From Candidatus Omnitrophota bacterium (lineage in GTDB: Bacteria > Omnitrophota > Gorgyraeia > 2-01-FULL-45-10): a stretch of DNA of 6,234 nucleotides. Shown here one piece after another: positions 1 through 6,234 of this stretch. The stretch is from NCBI GenBank assembly GCA_022703295.1, contig JAKLDX010000072.1, positions 1-6,234 of the forward strand. The letters are read 5' to 3'. The position numbers and the translations under genes were made by a program. Position 1 is the first letter of the stretch, and every line of letters begins with the position of its first letter. The notes below the pieces were generated by a model that saw only the letters and a list, made by a program, of their open reading frames with translations, was not told the DNA's origin and ran no database searches.

Positions 1-1389
1 CATTCCGCGCGGCAGTATAGAGACTTTGTGAAGCGGGTCAGCGCCGGGTATGACCAGCGCGAGAAGCGCGTGCCCAGACTCATGGTATGAGATTATCGCC
101 TTCTCCTGCTTTGATATTACCCTCGATTTGCGTTCCGGTCCCGCCATGACGCGCTCGATCGATTCCTGCAACTCCACCGTCGTGACCGAGTCTTTGCCGC
201 GCCTGGCCGCCAAGAGCGCCGCCTCGTTCACCAGGTTTGCCAGGTCGGCTCCGGAAAAACCGGGCGTCTGCCTCGCCAGCGAATTAAGGTCCGCGTTCTT
301 TTCCAGCTTTACGCCGCGCGTGTGCACTTTTAGTATGGCCTCACGGCCTACTATATCGGGCCGGTCGATGACTATCTGCCGGTCAAATCTTCCGGGACGC
401 AGCAGTGCAGGGTCAAGGACATCGGGCCTGTTCGTCGCGGCGATCAGGATGACGCCTTCCTGCGTATTAAACCCGTCCATCTCCACGAGCAGGGCGTTAA
501 GCGTCTGCTCTCTCTCGTCGTGCCCGCCGCCGATGCCGGCGAACCTCTGCCTGCCGACAGCGTCTATTTCATCGATGAATATTATCGCGCCGCGCCCGCT
601 CTGTTTTGCGGAACGCTTTGCCTGGTCAAAGAGGTCGCGTACCCTGGATGCGCCCACGCCGACGAACATCTCGACGAAGTCGGAGCCGGAGATCGAGAGG
701 AACGGTACGTTGGCCTCTCCCGCGACGGCCTTTGCTAGAAGCGTCTTGCCTGTGCCCGGAGGCCCCATCAAAAGAACGCCCTTGGGTATCTTTCCGCCCA
801 GGCGCTGAAATTTCTTAGGGTCCTTCAGGAATTCTATAACCTCTTTTAACTCTTCCTTAGCCTCATCCACACCCGCGACATCTTCGAAAGTTATCCTGCG
901 GTCCTGGTCGGAGCCCATAGTGACCCTGGATTTGCCGAAAGACCAGATGCGTCCGCCCCCTCCGCCGCCCGGTGACCTGTAGGCAAAAAGCCACAGGAAC
1001 AGGATGAAGAGCACCATCGGGCCGAGAGAATAAAAAACGTTCATCCATAGGGTCTTAGGCGGTTTGACGTCAAAGTCCTTGACGTTCTCCCGCATCAGCC
1101 TTGTCAGGTCCGGGTCATTATCCGGAATATTGACGACGAACCTGGTATTGTCGGCGAATTCTCCCCTGACGATATTCTCGGTCTTTATGCAGGTCTTGAT
1201 CTTCTGCGTGGACGGGTTTTCTTTTACGAGCTCGAAAAATTTGGAGTACGTCACCTCTTGCGTCGTCTTTTCCAGGCTCTGGCTTACGGAATTGATAACC
1301 CAGAAAAGCCCCAGCAATATAAAAAACCATATGATGAAGTTGCCGCTGTTTTTCTGAGGTGTTAACGGATCATTCTTCTTTTTTTTCAT
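1..1389 (-). CDS. ftsH: ATP-dependent zinc metalloprotease FtsH, N-terminal 463 residues (cut by window edge)
   Basis: This is a membrane-anchored AAA+ protease that unfolds and degrades misassembled membrane proteins and some short-lived cytosolic regulators, acting as a hexamer at the inner membrane. I translated the minus strand from the ATG at 1389; the frame stays open to base 1. A lysine-rich start (MKKKKND) precedes a first membrane segment (about residues 17-33), an extracytoplasmic domain (about 34-116), a second membrane segment (about 117-137) and a six-glycine linker (141-146). The AAA module has Walker A GPPGTGKT (209-216), pore motif FVGVG, Walker B with IDEID (272-276), sensor ATNRPD and arginine-finger motif RPGRFDR (331-337). 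The zinc site is HESGH (436-440), where HEAGH is commoner; both histidines and the glutamate are present. The third zinc ligand and the C-terminus lie outside the window. The start is fixed by a strong Shine-Dalgarno. Family identity is certain. Confidence 0.97.
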   Translation of the reverse strand, partial: MKKKKNDPLTPQKNSGNFIIWFFILLGLFWVINSVSQSLEKTTQEVTYSKFFELVKENPSTQKIKTCIKTENIVRGEFADNTRFVVNIPDNDPDLTRLMRENVKDFDVKPPKTLWMNVFYSLGPMVLFILFLWLFAYRSPGGGGGGRIWSFGKSRVTMGSDQDRRITFEDVAGVDEAKEELKEVIEFLKDPKKFQRLGGKIPKGVLLMGPPGTGKTLLAKAVAGEANVPFLSISGSDFVEMFVGVGASRVRDLFDQAKRSAKQSGRGAIIFIDEIDAVGRQRFAGIGGGHDEREQTLNALLVEMDGFNTQEGVILIAATNRPDVLDPALLRPGRFDRQIVIDRPDIVGREAILKVHTRGVKLEKNADLNSLARQTPGFSGADLANLVNEAALLAARRGKDSVTTVELQESIERVMAGPERKSRVISKQEKAIISYHESGHALLALVIPGADPLHKVSILPRGM

Positions 1390-1395
1390 TTTTTA

Positions 1396-1401
1396 CTCCT
1401 T
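1396..1401 (-). promoter_or_regulatory. Shine-Dalgarno of ftsH
   Basis: On the minus strand AAGGAG lies 6 bases before the ATG at 1389. It is a near-perfect anti-16S match at good spacing and decides the ftsH start. It is the strongest ribosome binding site in the window. Confidence 0.85.
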
Positions 1402-1411
1402 AAAGTGTTGT

Positions 1412-1426
1412 TATTCTAACAGAATA
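1412..1426. repeat. 15-base inverted repeat overlapping the ftsH -10 box (possible operator)
   Basis: The arms TATTCT and AGAATA are perfect complements around a 3-base centre (GTT on the minus strand). The palindrome spans the extended -10 element and most of the -10 box, where a bound repressor would block RNA polymerase. It does not match the operators I know for heat-shock or protease genes (CIRCE or the CtsR box). The arms are short and AT-rich and there is no adjoining U-tract, so a terminator for tilS is unlikely. It could also be chance in an AT-rich spacer. Confidence 0.35.
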
Positions 1427-1441
1427 GTCTTCCTATATCAA
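1413..1441 (-). promoter_or_regulatory. Candidate sigma-70-type promoter for ftsH
   Basis: Read on the minus strand, a -35 box TTGATA (1441-1436) and a -10 box TAGAAT (1418-1413) are separated by exactly 17 bases. Each box matches the housekeeping consensus at five of six positions. TGT immediately before the -10 box supplies an extended -10 (TGn) element. The -35 box begins 2 bases after the tilS stop codon, so the element is fully intergenic. A start about seven bases downstream would give a leader of roughly 17 bases carrying the AAGGAG site. The call rests on sequence match only; the true sigma factor consensus of this organism is unknown. Confidence 0.6.
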
Positions 1442-1443
1442 GA

Positions 1444-2439
1444 TTATATTATGTGAAATATAAGCCTGTCCGCCTTGCGCGTCACCCTGATCCCGCCGGG
1501 CAGGTCGAGAGAGCTGCCCTTAGATTTACGCGCGATCAGCCCCTCCAGCTCTTTCCAGTGCCTGAATGACAATTTCTTAATAAGCCCCCCGGCCTTTTCG
1601 AGAGAATCCCTGAGTATCTCTTTCTGGATGGCCCTTGGCTGGACCGCTATATCGCTCAATTTTATCTGAACTCTTCCTGCAGCGCCCGAAATGATATTTT
1701 GCGCGCCGGTCCTCGCCTCCTCGATGAACTGGAAATCCTCCCTCAGGTGCTCTGCCAGATTGAAGAGCGCCCGTTTCAGCCGCGGGTTATATCTTTCCAG
1801 GAATGGCAGTATCTCATGCCTGACTATGTTCCGGAAATATATCGGTTCGGAATTTGTCCTGTCCTCCCGGTATCGAATACCTTCTTTTTTAAGATAGTCG
1901 ACTATCTCCTTCTTCTCCAGCTCGATCAGCGGCCTGATGACCTTAAGGCCTTCGTATTTCATTACGGGCGGTATGCCTATTACCCCCTTCAGCGACGCGC
2001 CCTTAACGATGCGCATCATGATAGTCTCTGCCTGATCGTCCAGCGTATGCCCGGTCGCAAGCACATTGGCGCCAACATCTTTCGCGGCTTTCAGAAAAAA
2101 TCTATACCTCTCTTCCCGAGCGCGCTCTTCGGTTGAATATACTCCCGCCTTATCCTTTTTCAGGTTTATTTTTTTACCGATGAACTTTAACCCCATATTT
2201 TTTGCCAGAGACTTTACAAAAAGAGAATCCGCGGCCGATTCGGCCCCCCTTATCCCGTGATCTACATTGCAGACCGTAAGCGTGCCGATCTTTAATTTAT
2301 TCTTCAGGCCTTGCAGTACTAGCAAAAGAAAAACCGAGTCCGGGCCGCCCGATACGGCTGCCAGCACAGAATCTCCGGGGTCTGCAAGTCCGTAATTCCG
2401 GGCTGTCCTGAGCACTTTTTCGGATAATTTTTCCGCCAT
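1444..2439 (-). CDS. tilS: tRNA(Ile)-lysidine synthetase TilS, short form
   Basis: TilS uses ATP and lysine to convert C34 of the tRNA-Ile with anticodon CAU to lysidine, so that the tRNA reads AUA and is charged with isoleucine instead of methionine. The 331-residue protein has the N-type PP-loop SGGPDS (30-35), VDHGIRG (59-65), ATGHTLDDQAET (128-139) and the family segment YFRNIVRHEILP (201-212), followed by a helical and C-terminal region ending in LPGGIRVTRKADRLIF. E. coli TilS is over 400 residues; this one ends near where the Aquifex form does, apparently lacking the last C-terminal domain. The start lies 7 bases after coaX and has a Shine-Dalgarno. The gene is essential in most bacteria, and ATA codons are common in this window, so the enzyme should matter here. 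Confidence 0.95.
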   Translation of the reverse strand: MAEKLSEKVLRTARNYGLADPGDSVLAAVSGGPDSVFLLLVLQGLKNKLKIGTLTVCNVDHGIRGAESAADSLFVKSLAKNMGLKFIGKKINLKKDKAGVYSTEERAREERYRFFLKAAKDVGANVLATGHTLDDQAETIMMRIVKGASLKGVIGIPPVMKYEGLKVIRPLIELEKKEIVDYLKKEGIRYREDRTNSEPIYFRNIVRHEILPFLERYNPRLKRALFNLAEHLREDFQFIEEARTGAQNIISGAAGRVQIKLSDIAVQPRAIQKEILRDSLEKAGGLIKKLSFRHWKELEGLIARKSKGSSLDLPGGIRVTRKADRLIFHII

Positions 2440-2443
2440 ATCA

Positions 2444-2448
2444 CACCT
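2444..2448 (-). promoter_or_regulatory. Shine-Dalgarno of tilS, overlapping the coaX stop codon
   Basis: AGGTG on the minus strand lies 4 bases before the tilS ATG at 2439. Its first two bases are the last two of the coaX TAG stop (2449-2447). Ribosomes finishing coaX therefore sit on the tilS initiation site, which suggests translational coupling. Confidence 0.6.
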
Positions 2449-3211
2449 ATTTTATACTTTCGGCTATCAGGCTTATTCCCTTAAGCGTAAGGTCTTCGTC
2501 CACGATCTCTATTGAACCGGCATAATTTTTTACAAGGCCCGCGTTACCGCCGGTGGCCACAACTTTCATGGAGCTGCCGAACATATTCCGGTATTTCGCG
2601 GCCAACCCGTCGCACATCGCGCCAAGCCCGAACAATATCCCGCCCCTGATGCTGTTTACCGTGTCCTTCCCTATGATCTCTTTTGCTTCTTTTAGTTCCA
2701 CTCTTGGCAAAAGGGCCGTCTTGTTATGAAGGCTTGAAAGTGACATCTCTATGCCGGGCAATATAAGCCCTCCGAGATAATCGCCTTTTGCCGATACCAT
2801 ATCGAAGGTTATGGCAGTGCCGAAATCCACGACAACACACGGCGTGCCGTATATTTTTTTAACTGCGAAAGCGTTCACAAGCCGGTCTTGCCCTACTTCG
2901 GACTTTACCGCATACAGATTTCTTATCGGGACCTTAGCGTCTTTCCCTATTATGCGGATCTTGTGCGCGAAAATCCTGTTCAGCACAACCACCAGCCGGG
3001 CAAGGGCTAGCGGGACCACGCTGGATATTAAAACCAATTCTATGTCCGAATGTTTTTTTTCGGCCTTGGTTAAAAGGCTTTTCACGCATTTTGCATATGC
3101 CGAGTATTTGTGGGTTGTCATTTTGCCTTTAACAAGCAACCTTCGGCCGGAAAAGACCCCGGACGTTATATTGGTGTTCCCTATATCGATGGCAAGTATA
3201 ACCTTACGCAT
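2447..3211 (-). CDS. coaX: Type III pantothenate kinase CoaX
   Basis: CoaX phosphorylates pantothenate with ATP to 4'-phosphopantothenate, the first step of coenzyme A synthesis, in the cytosol. The 254-residue length is normal for the family. An ASKHA-fold kinase is shown by the phosphate-binding motif DIGNTN (9-14), GQDR (107-110), DFGTAITFD (129-137), GGLILPGI (147-154), LP (168-169), NSIRGGILFG (186-195) and TGGNA (220-224). The expected key acidic residues are D9, D109 and D129. Known type III enzymes need a monovalent cation such as potassium and are not feedback-inhibited by CoA, unlike type I enzymes. The gene lies 20 bases after birA, with which it is often adjacent and in some bacteria fused. 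An eight-A run in codons for EKK (3053-3060) does not break the frame. Confidence 0.96.
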   Translation of the reverse strand: MRKVILAIDIGNTNITSGVFSGRRLLVKGKMTTHKYSAYAKCVKSLLTKAEKKHSDIELVLISSVVPLALARLVVVLNRIFAHKIRIIGKDAKVPIRNLYAVKSEVGQDRLVNAFAVKKIYGTPCVVVDFGTAITFDMVSAKGDYLGGLILPGIEMSLSSLHNKTALLPRVELKEAKEIIGKDTVNSIRGGILFGLGAMCDGLAAKYRNMFGSSMKVVATGGNAGLVKNYAGSIEIVDEDLTLKGISLIAESIK

Positions 3212-3219
3212 AATGTACG

Positions 3220-3225
3220 CCTCTC
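3220..3225 (-). promoter_or_regulatory. Shine-Dalgarno of coaX
   Basis: GAGAGG on the minus strand lies 8 bases before the ATG at 3211, within the 20-base gap after the birA TGA stop. It supports this ATG as the coaX start. I see no convincing promoter in the gap, so coaX is probably read from upstream. Confidence 0.7.
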
Positions 3226-3231
3226 AAATAA

Positions 3232-4215
3232 TCAATTTTTTACAATTACGACGTCTCCGGAAGATATCTTTTCCAGGACGCCCGTATCGCGCCTTATGAC
3301 AAGTTCTCCGCTTGAATCCAGGTTGTGCACCAGGCCTTCAAAAGTACGGTTGGGCAGCGTTACCTTTACCCTGGAGCCTATCATTGCAGAGAAATGTTTC
3401 CAATCCTCGATTATAGGCTTAAATCCGTGTTTTTTCAATTTGAGATACTCTTCTTCCAGTTTCTCCAGAACATTTCTCACAACCTCGATGCGCGACAATT
3501 TTTCCTCGCCGGCCCTGCCGCCAATCTCAGCGATAAGGGACGACGCCCCTTTCGGAAGATATTTAAGCGGCGTATTAACATTTATGCCGATGCCCACTAC
3601 GACAAAATCCACCGCGTCCTGTTCGGCCTTCATCTCGGTCAGTATGCCGCACACCTTCTTATCGTTAACCAGTATATCGTTGGGCCATTTTATCATGGCG
3701 CTTGCGCCGGTGACATCCCTGATGGACCTGGCTACTGCCACCGCGGCGAGAAGGGTTATCTTGGCGATCTCGGTCGGCGCTATCTCGGGCCTCAGGACGC
3801 ATGAAAAATACACGCCGCCGTGAGGAGGCGACAACCACTGCCTGCCGTGCCGCCCCTTGCCTTTCGTCTGCTCTTCTGACACGGCGACGGCTCCTTCGCC
3901 TATGCCGTTCTCGGCCAGGTCGTAAACAACGTCGTTCGTCGAGTCCACTTTTTTATAGGACATTATATTCTTTCCTATGACCTTTGTCTTTAGTTTCCAT
4001 TTTATCTCGCTTGCTATAAGGCTGTCGGGTATGCCCACGAGCCTGTATCCCAGATGCGGCAGGGCTTCTATATCATAGCCTTCACCCCTGAGCTTCTCTA
4101 TGTGTTTCCATATCGCGGCCCTGGAGATACCGGCAGTTTTACACAACTCTTCGCCGGAAACGTATGAATCCGTATTATTCCTTAATATGCTTAGTATTTT
4201 CTCGTCGAGCATCAT
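3232..4215 (-). CDS. birA: Bifunctional biotin--[acetyl-CoA-carboxylase] ligase / biotin operon repressor BirA (class II)
   Basis: BirA makes biotinyl-5'-AMP from biotin and ATP and transfers biotin to a lysine of carrier proteins such as the AccB subunit of acetyl-CoA carboxylase. The 327-residue protein has an N-terminal winged helix-turn-helix (about 3-60, with SRAAIWKHIEKLR as the recognition region), so it is probably also a transcriptional repressor. The catalytic domain shows DSTNDV (91-96), the adenylate-binding loop GKGRHGRQW (119-127), KWPND (176-180) and GIGINVN (208-214). A C-terminal SH3-like domain follows (about 275-327). Two ATG codons in tandem (4215 and 4212) could each start it; the weak GGCGGT upstream sits better for the second. 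The start lies inside the end of uvrB. No biotin genes and no TTGTAAACC-type operator are visible in the window. Confidence 0.95.
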   Translation of the reverse strand: MMLDEKILSILRNNTDSYVSGEELCKTAGISRAAIWKHIEKLRGEGYDIEALPHLGYRLVGIPDSLIASEIKWKLKTKVIGKNIMSYKKVDSTNDVVYDLAENGIGEGAVAVSEEQTKGKGRHGRQWLSPPHGGVYFSCVLRPEIAPTEIAKITLLAAVAVARSIRDVTGASAMIKWPNDILVNDKKVCGILTEMKAEQDAVDFVVVGIGINVNTPLKYLPKGASSLIAEIGGRAGEEKLSRIEVVRNVLEKLEEEYLKLKKHGFKPIIEDWKHFSAMIGSRVKVTLPNRTFEGLVHNLDSSGELVIRRDTGVLEKISSGDVVIVKN

Positions 4216-6187
4216 TACCGCCGTATTTTTCTTTCAGATCTTTTATCTGGTCGCGCAATAGCGCGGCCCTCTCAAACTGCAGATTCCTGGCAGCCGTTTC
4301 CATGTCATGCTGAAGTTCGCCTATCAGCACCGTGACGTCGTACTGCTCGTCTGTCTCTTCGACAACGCCCGCGATAACTTCGCGGGCCCTTTTATAAGAC
4401 TCTATCCCGTCCCTCACCGCTTTCTCGATACCGCGGGGCGTCACACCGTGCTGTTTGTTGAATTCCAGCTGTATCGTCCTGCGCCTGCCCGATTCCTCCA
4501 TGGCCTTGCGCATGGAATTCGTGATGGTGTCCGCATACATGATGACCTTGCCGTTTATATTTCGCGCCGCGCGGCCGGCTACCTGTATAAGGCTGGTCTG
4601 GCTTCGCAGAAAGCCCTCCTTGTCCGCGTCCAGAATGGCCACCAGTGAAACCTCCGGAAGATCCAGGCCCTCTCTCAGCAAATTTATTCCTATGAGACAA
4701 TCGAATTTATTCAGCCTGAGATCCCTGAGTATCTCCACCCTCTCTATCGCGTCTATCTCCGAATGAAGGTATTTAACCTTCAGCCCGTACTCTTCGAGGT
4801 ACCTGGCCAGGTCTTCGGCAAGGCGCTTGGTGAGCGTTGTGACCAGTATGCGTTCTTTCCGTTCGGCGCGCAACCTTATCTGGCCCATCAGGTCATCGAT
4901 CTGGTTCTTTGTCGGCCTCACCTCTATCTGCGGGTCGATAAGGCCGGTAGGCCGGATTATCTGTTCCACGATCCTCTCTTTTGATTTCCCGAGCTCATAA
5001 TCCGAAGGCGTGGCCGAAACGAAAACAGACTGCTTCAGCAACGACTCGAACTCCTCGAATTTCAGCGGCCTGTTATCGAGCGCCGAAGGCAGCCTAAACC
5101 CGTATTCAACAAGCGTTTCCTTGCGCGCCCTGTCGCCGTTATACATGCCGCGGACCTGCGGAACCGTAACATGCGACTCGTCGATAAAAGTCAGGAAGTC
5201 TTTCGGAAAATAATCTATAAGGCACCATGGCCTGGAACCCGCGGGCCTTTGGGAAAGGTGCCTGGAATAATTCTCGATGCCGTTGCAATATCCTATCTCC
5301 CGCATCATCTCGATATCATACCTCGTGCGCGATCCCAGCCTCTGGGCTTCCAGAAGTTTGTTTTGCGCGCGCAGCCCTTCCAGCCTTACCGCAAGCTCTT
5401 CTTCGATAGATTTTATCGCGGTCTCGATACGGTCGGGCGTAGTCACAAAGTGCTTTGCCGGATAGACCGCTATCTTTTTTAAATTTGACGCGACATCGCC
5501 GGTGGTCGGATTTATTTCGTAGATATGCTCGATCTTATCCCCGAATTGCTCTATCCTGTATGCTACCTGCGTATAAGCGGGGTATATCTCGACGGTATCG
5601 CCCCTGACCCTGAAAGTGGCCCTTTTAAAATCATAATCGTTCCGCTCGTAATGTATGGCTATCAGTTTTTTGACGATCTCATCCCTCGGGATCTCTTCGC
5701 CCTCCTCCAGGAAGACCAGCATCTGGCCGTATTCCTCCGGCGAACCAAGGCCGTATATACAGGAGACGCTTGCTATTATAATGCAGTCATCCCTGGACAA
5801 TAAAGAGCTTGTCGCCGACAACCTTAGCCTGTCGATATCCTCGTTTATCGAGGAGTCCTTTTCGATGTAAATGTCAGAATGAGGTATATAGGCCTCAGGC
5901 TGGTAATAATCATAATAACTTACGAAATATTCGACCGCGTTCTCCGGAAAAAATTCTTTGAATTCGCTGTACAGCTGCGCGGCCAGAGTCTTATTATGCG
6001 AGATGACCAGCGTCGGCTTACCTATATTGGCGATGACATTTGCCATCGTGAAAGTCTTGCCGGAACCGGTGACTCCGAGGAGGGTCTGAAAACTTTCGCC
6101 TTTATTTAAATTTTCGGTCAGCTTTTTGATCGCCTGCGGCTGGTCGCCTTCCGGCTTAAAACTGCTTACAAGTTTAAATTTAGCCAT
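4175..6187 (-). CDS. uvrB: Excinuclease ABC subunit UvrB
   Basis: UvrB is the damage-verifying helicase-like subunit of nucleotide excision repair: it is loaded on DNA by UvrA and then recruits UvrC for incision. The 670-residue length is typical. Visible are Walker A GVTGSGKT (38-45), the tyrosine-rich beta-hairpin VSYYDYYQPEAYIP (89-102) that is inserted between the DNA strands, helicase motif II DESH (336-339), motif III SAT (391-393), the strongly conserved stretch GDRARKETLVEYGFRLPSALDNRP (351-374), motif V INLLREGLDLPEVSLV (501-516), and motif VI QVAGRAARN (535-543) with its arginines. A C-terminal UVR domain (about 621-655) provides UvrA and UvrC contact, followed by a 15-residue tail that overlaps birA. 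The start MAKFKLVSSFKPEGDQP aligns with known UvrB N-termini. No clear Shine-Dalgarno is seen; the start lies 2 bases after the preceding stop, so coupling is likely. All key motifs are intact. Confidence 0.98.
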   Translation of the reverse strand: MAKFKLVSSFKPEGDQPQAIKKLTENLNKGESFQTLLGVTGSGKTFTMANVIANIGKPTLVISHNKTLAAQLYSEFKEFFPENAVEYFVSYYDYYQPEAYIPHSDIYIEKDSSINEDIDRLRLSATSSLLSRDDCIIIASVSCIYGLGSPEEYGQMLVFLEEGEEIPRDEIVKKLIAIHYERNDYDFKRATFRVRGDTVEIYPAYTQVAYRIEQFGDKIEHIYEINPTTGDVASNLKKIAVYPAKHFVTTPDRIETAIKSIEEELAVRLEGLRAQNKLLEAQRLGSRTRYDIEMMREIGYCNGIENYSRHLSQRPAGSRPWCLIDYFPKDFLTFIDESHVTVPQVRGMYNGDRARKETLVEYGFRLPSALDNRPLKFEEFESLLKQSVFVSATPSDYELGKSKERIVEQIIRPTGLIDPQIEVRPTKNQIDDLMGQIRLRAERKERILVTTLTKRLAEDLARYLEEYGLKVKYLHSEIDAIERVEILRDLRLNKFDCLIGINLLREGLDLPEVSLVAILDADKEGFLRSQTSLIQVAGRAARNINGKVIMYADTITNSMRKAMEESGRRRTIQLEFNKQHGVTPRGIEKAVRDGIESYKRAREVIAGVVEETDEQYDVTVLIGELQHDMETAARNLQFERAALLRDQIKDLKEKYGGNDARRENTKHIKE

Positions 6188-6189
6188 CT

Positions 6190-6234
6190 TTAGACGACGT
6201 CCAGGCTCATGTCGGTCGAGTTAACGGAATCCGT
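6190..6234 (-). CDS. C-terminal end of an unidentified upstream gene (14 residues, cut by window edge)
   Basis: On the minus strand one frame reads TDSVNSTDMSLDVV and ends at TAA (6192-6190), 2 bases before the uvrB ATG. The other two frames close earlier, at TGA and TAA within this stretch. Close spacing to uvrB, and the lack of room for a promoter between them, suggest a gene in the same operon. Fourteen residues are too few to name a product, and chance cannot be excluded. Confidence 0.5.
   Translation of the reverse strand, partial: TDSVNSTDMSLDVV

Noticed and set aside
535..600. A possible frame disruption in ftsH
   Set aside because: Codon-by-codon translation of the minus strand from 1389 to 1 showed no stop or shift; the gene is only cut by the window edge.
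50..808. A 252-residue open frame on the plus strand
   Set aside because: It is antisense to the AAA and protease domains of ftsH, has a serine/arginine/proline-rich composition typical of a shadow frame, and shows no recognisable motif.
1412..1426. The palindrome as an intrinsic terminator of tilS
   Set aside because: The stem is only 6 pairs, mostly A-T, with a 3-base loop and no following U-run on the transcribed strand.
3212..3231. A separate promoter for coaX in the gap after birA
   Set aside because: TTGATT is present but the hexamer at the right distance, TATGCG, is a poor -10 box and overlaps the coaX start codon.
3110..3823. A 237-residue open frame on the plus strand, with others nearby at 2811-3299 and 3325-3804
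   Set aside because: They run antisense to coaX and birA, whose motifs are complete, overlap one another, and show no family motif of their own.
4580..4600. UvrB motif VI reads QVAGRAARN instead of QTIGRAARN
   Set aside because: The arginines and glycine that matter are kept, and variation at the two changed positions is expected in the family, so it is not a meaningful anomaly.
4392..4700. A 102-residue frame on the minus strand within uvrB
   Set aside because: It is an alternative frame of uvrB, glycine/arginine-rich, and overlaps the conserved helicase motifs V and VI encoded in the uvrB frame.

Overview
The window is a compact bacterial housekeeping block in which every supported gene lies on the minus strand. 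Reading in the direction of transcription, from the right edge to the left, the order is: the last 14 codons of an unidentified gene, uvrB, birA, coaX, tilS and the first 463 codons of ftsH, which runs off the left edge. No gene-free stretch exceeds 54 bases. I see no tRNA, rRNA, CRISPR array, insertion sequence or phage gene. The long open frames on the plus strand are antisense shadows of these genes.

Organism: a bacterium with, by eye, balanced base composition and the standard bacterial code. TAA ends uvrB, tilS and the upstream gene, TGA ends birA and TAG ends coaX, which argues against lineages that reassign TGA. Isoleucine ATA and arginine AGG codons are frequent. The short Aquifex-like TilS, type III pantothenate kinase and packed gene layout would fit an uncultured Gram-negative-type lineage such as Omnitrophota or a relative. 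That placement is a guess from style, not from a search.

Layout: uvrB starts 2 bases after the stop of the gene before it. birA starts inside the last 41 bases of uvrB. coaX follows birA after 20 bases with a good Shine-Dalgarno, and tilS follows coaX after 7 bases with a Shine-Dalgarno that overlaps the coaX stop. These four genes look like one co-transcribed and partly translationally coupled unit. In the 54 bases between tilS and ftsH there is a good candidate sigma-70-type promoter (TTGATA, 17 bases, TAGAAT, with an extended -10) and a strong Shine-Dalgarno, so ftsH probably also has its own transcription start. A 15-base palindrome covers most of the -10 region and could be an operator.

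The products serve separate core tasks: nucleotide excision repair (UvrB), biotin attachment and perhaps biotin-gene repression (BirA), the first step of CoA synthesis (CoaX), decoding of AUA codons through tRNA lysidine (TilS), and membrane protein quality control (FtsH). The neighbourhood is related to the tilS/hprT/ftsH/coaX cluster of Bacillus subtilis but differs in order, lacks hprT, and adds uvrB and birA. I do not find a novel system here. The most useful observations are the ftsH promoter with its palindrome, the uvrB-birA overlap and the gene order.
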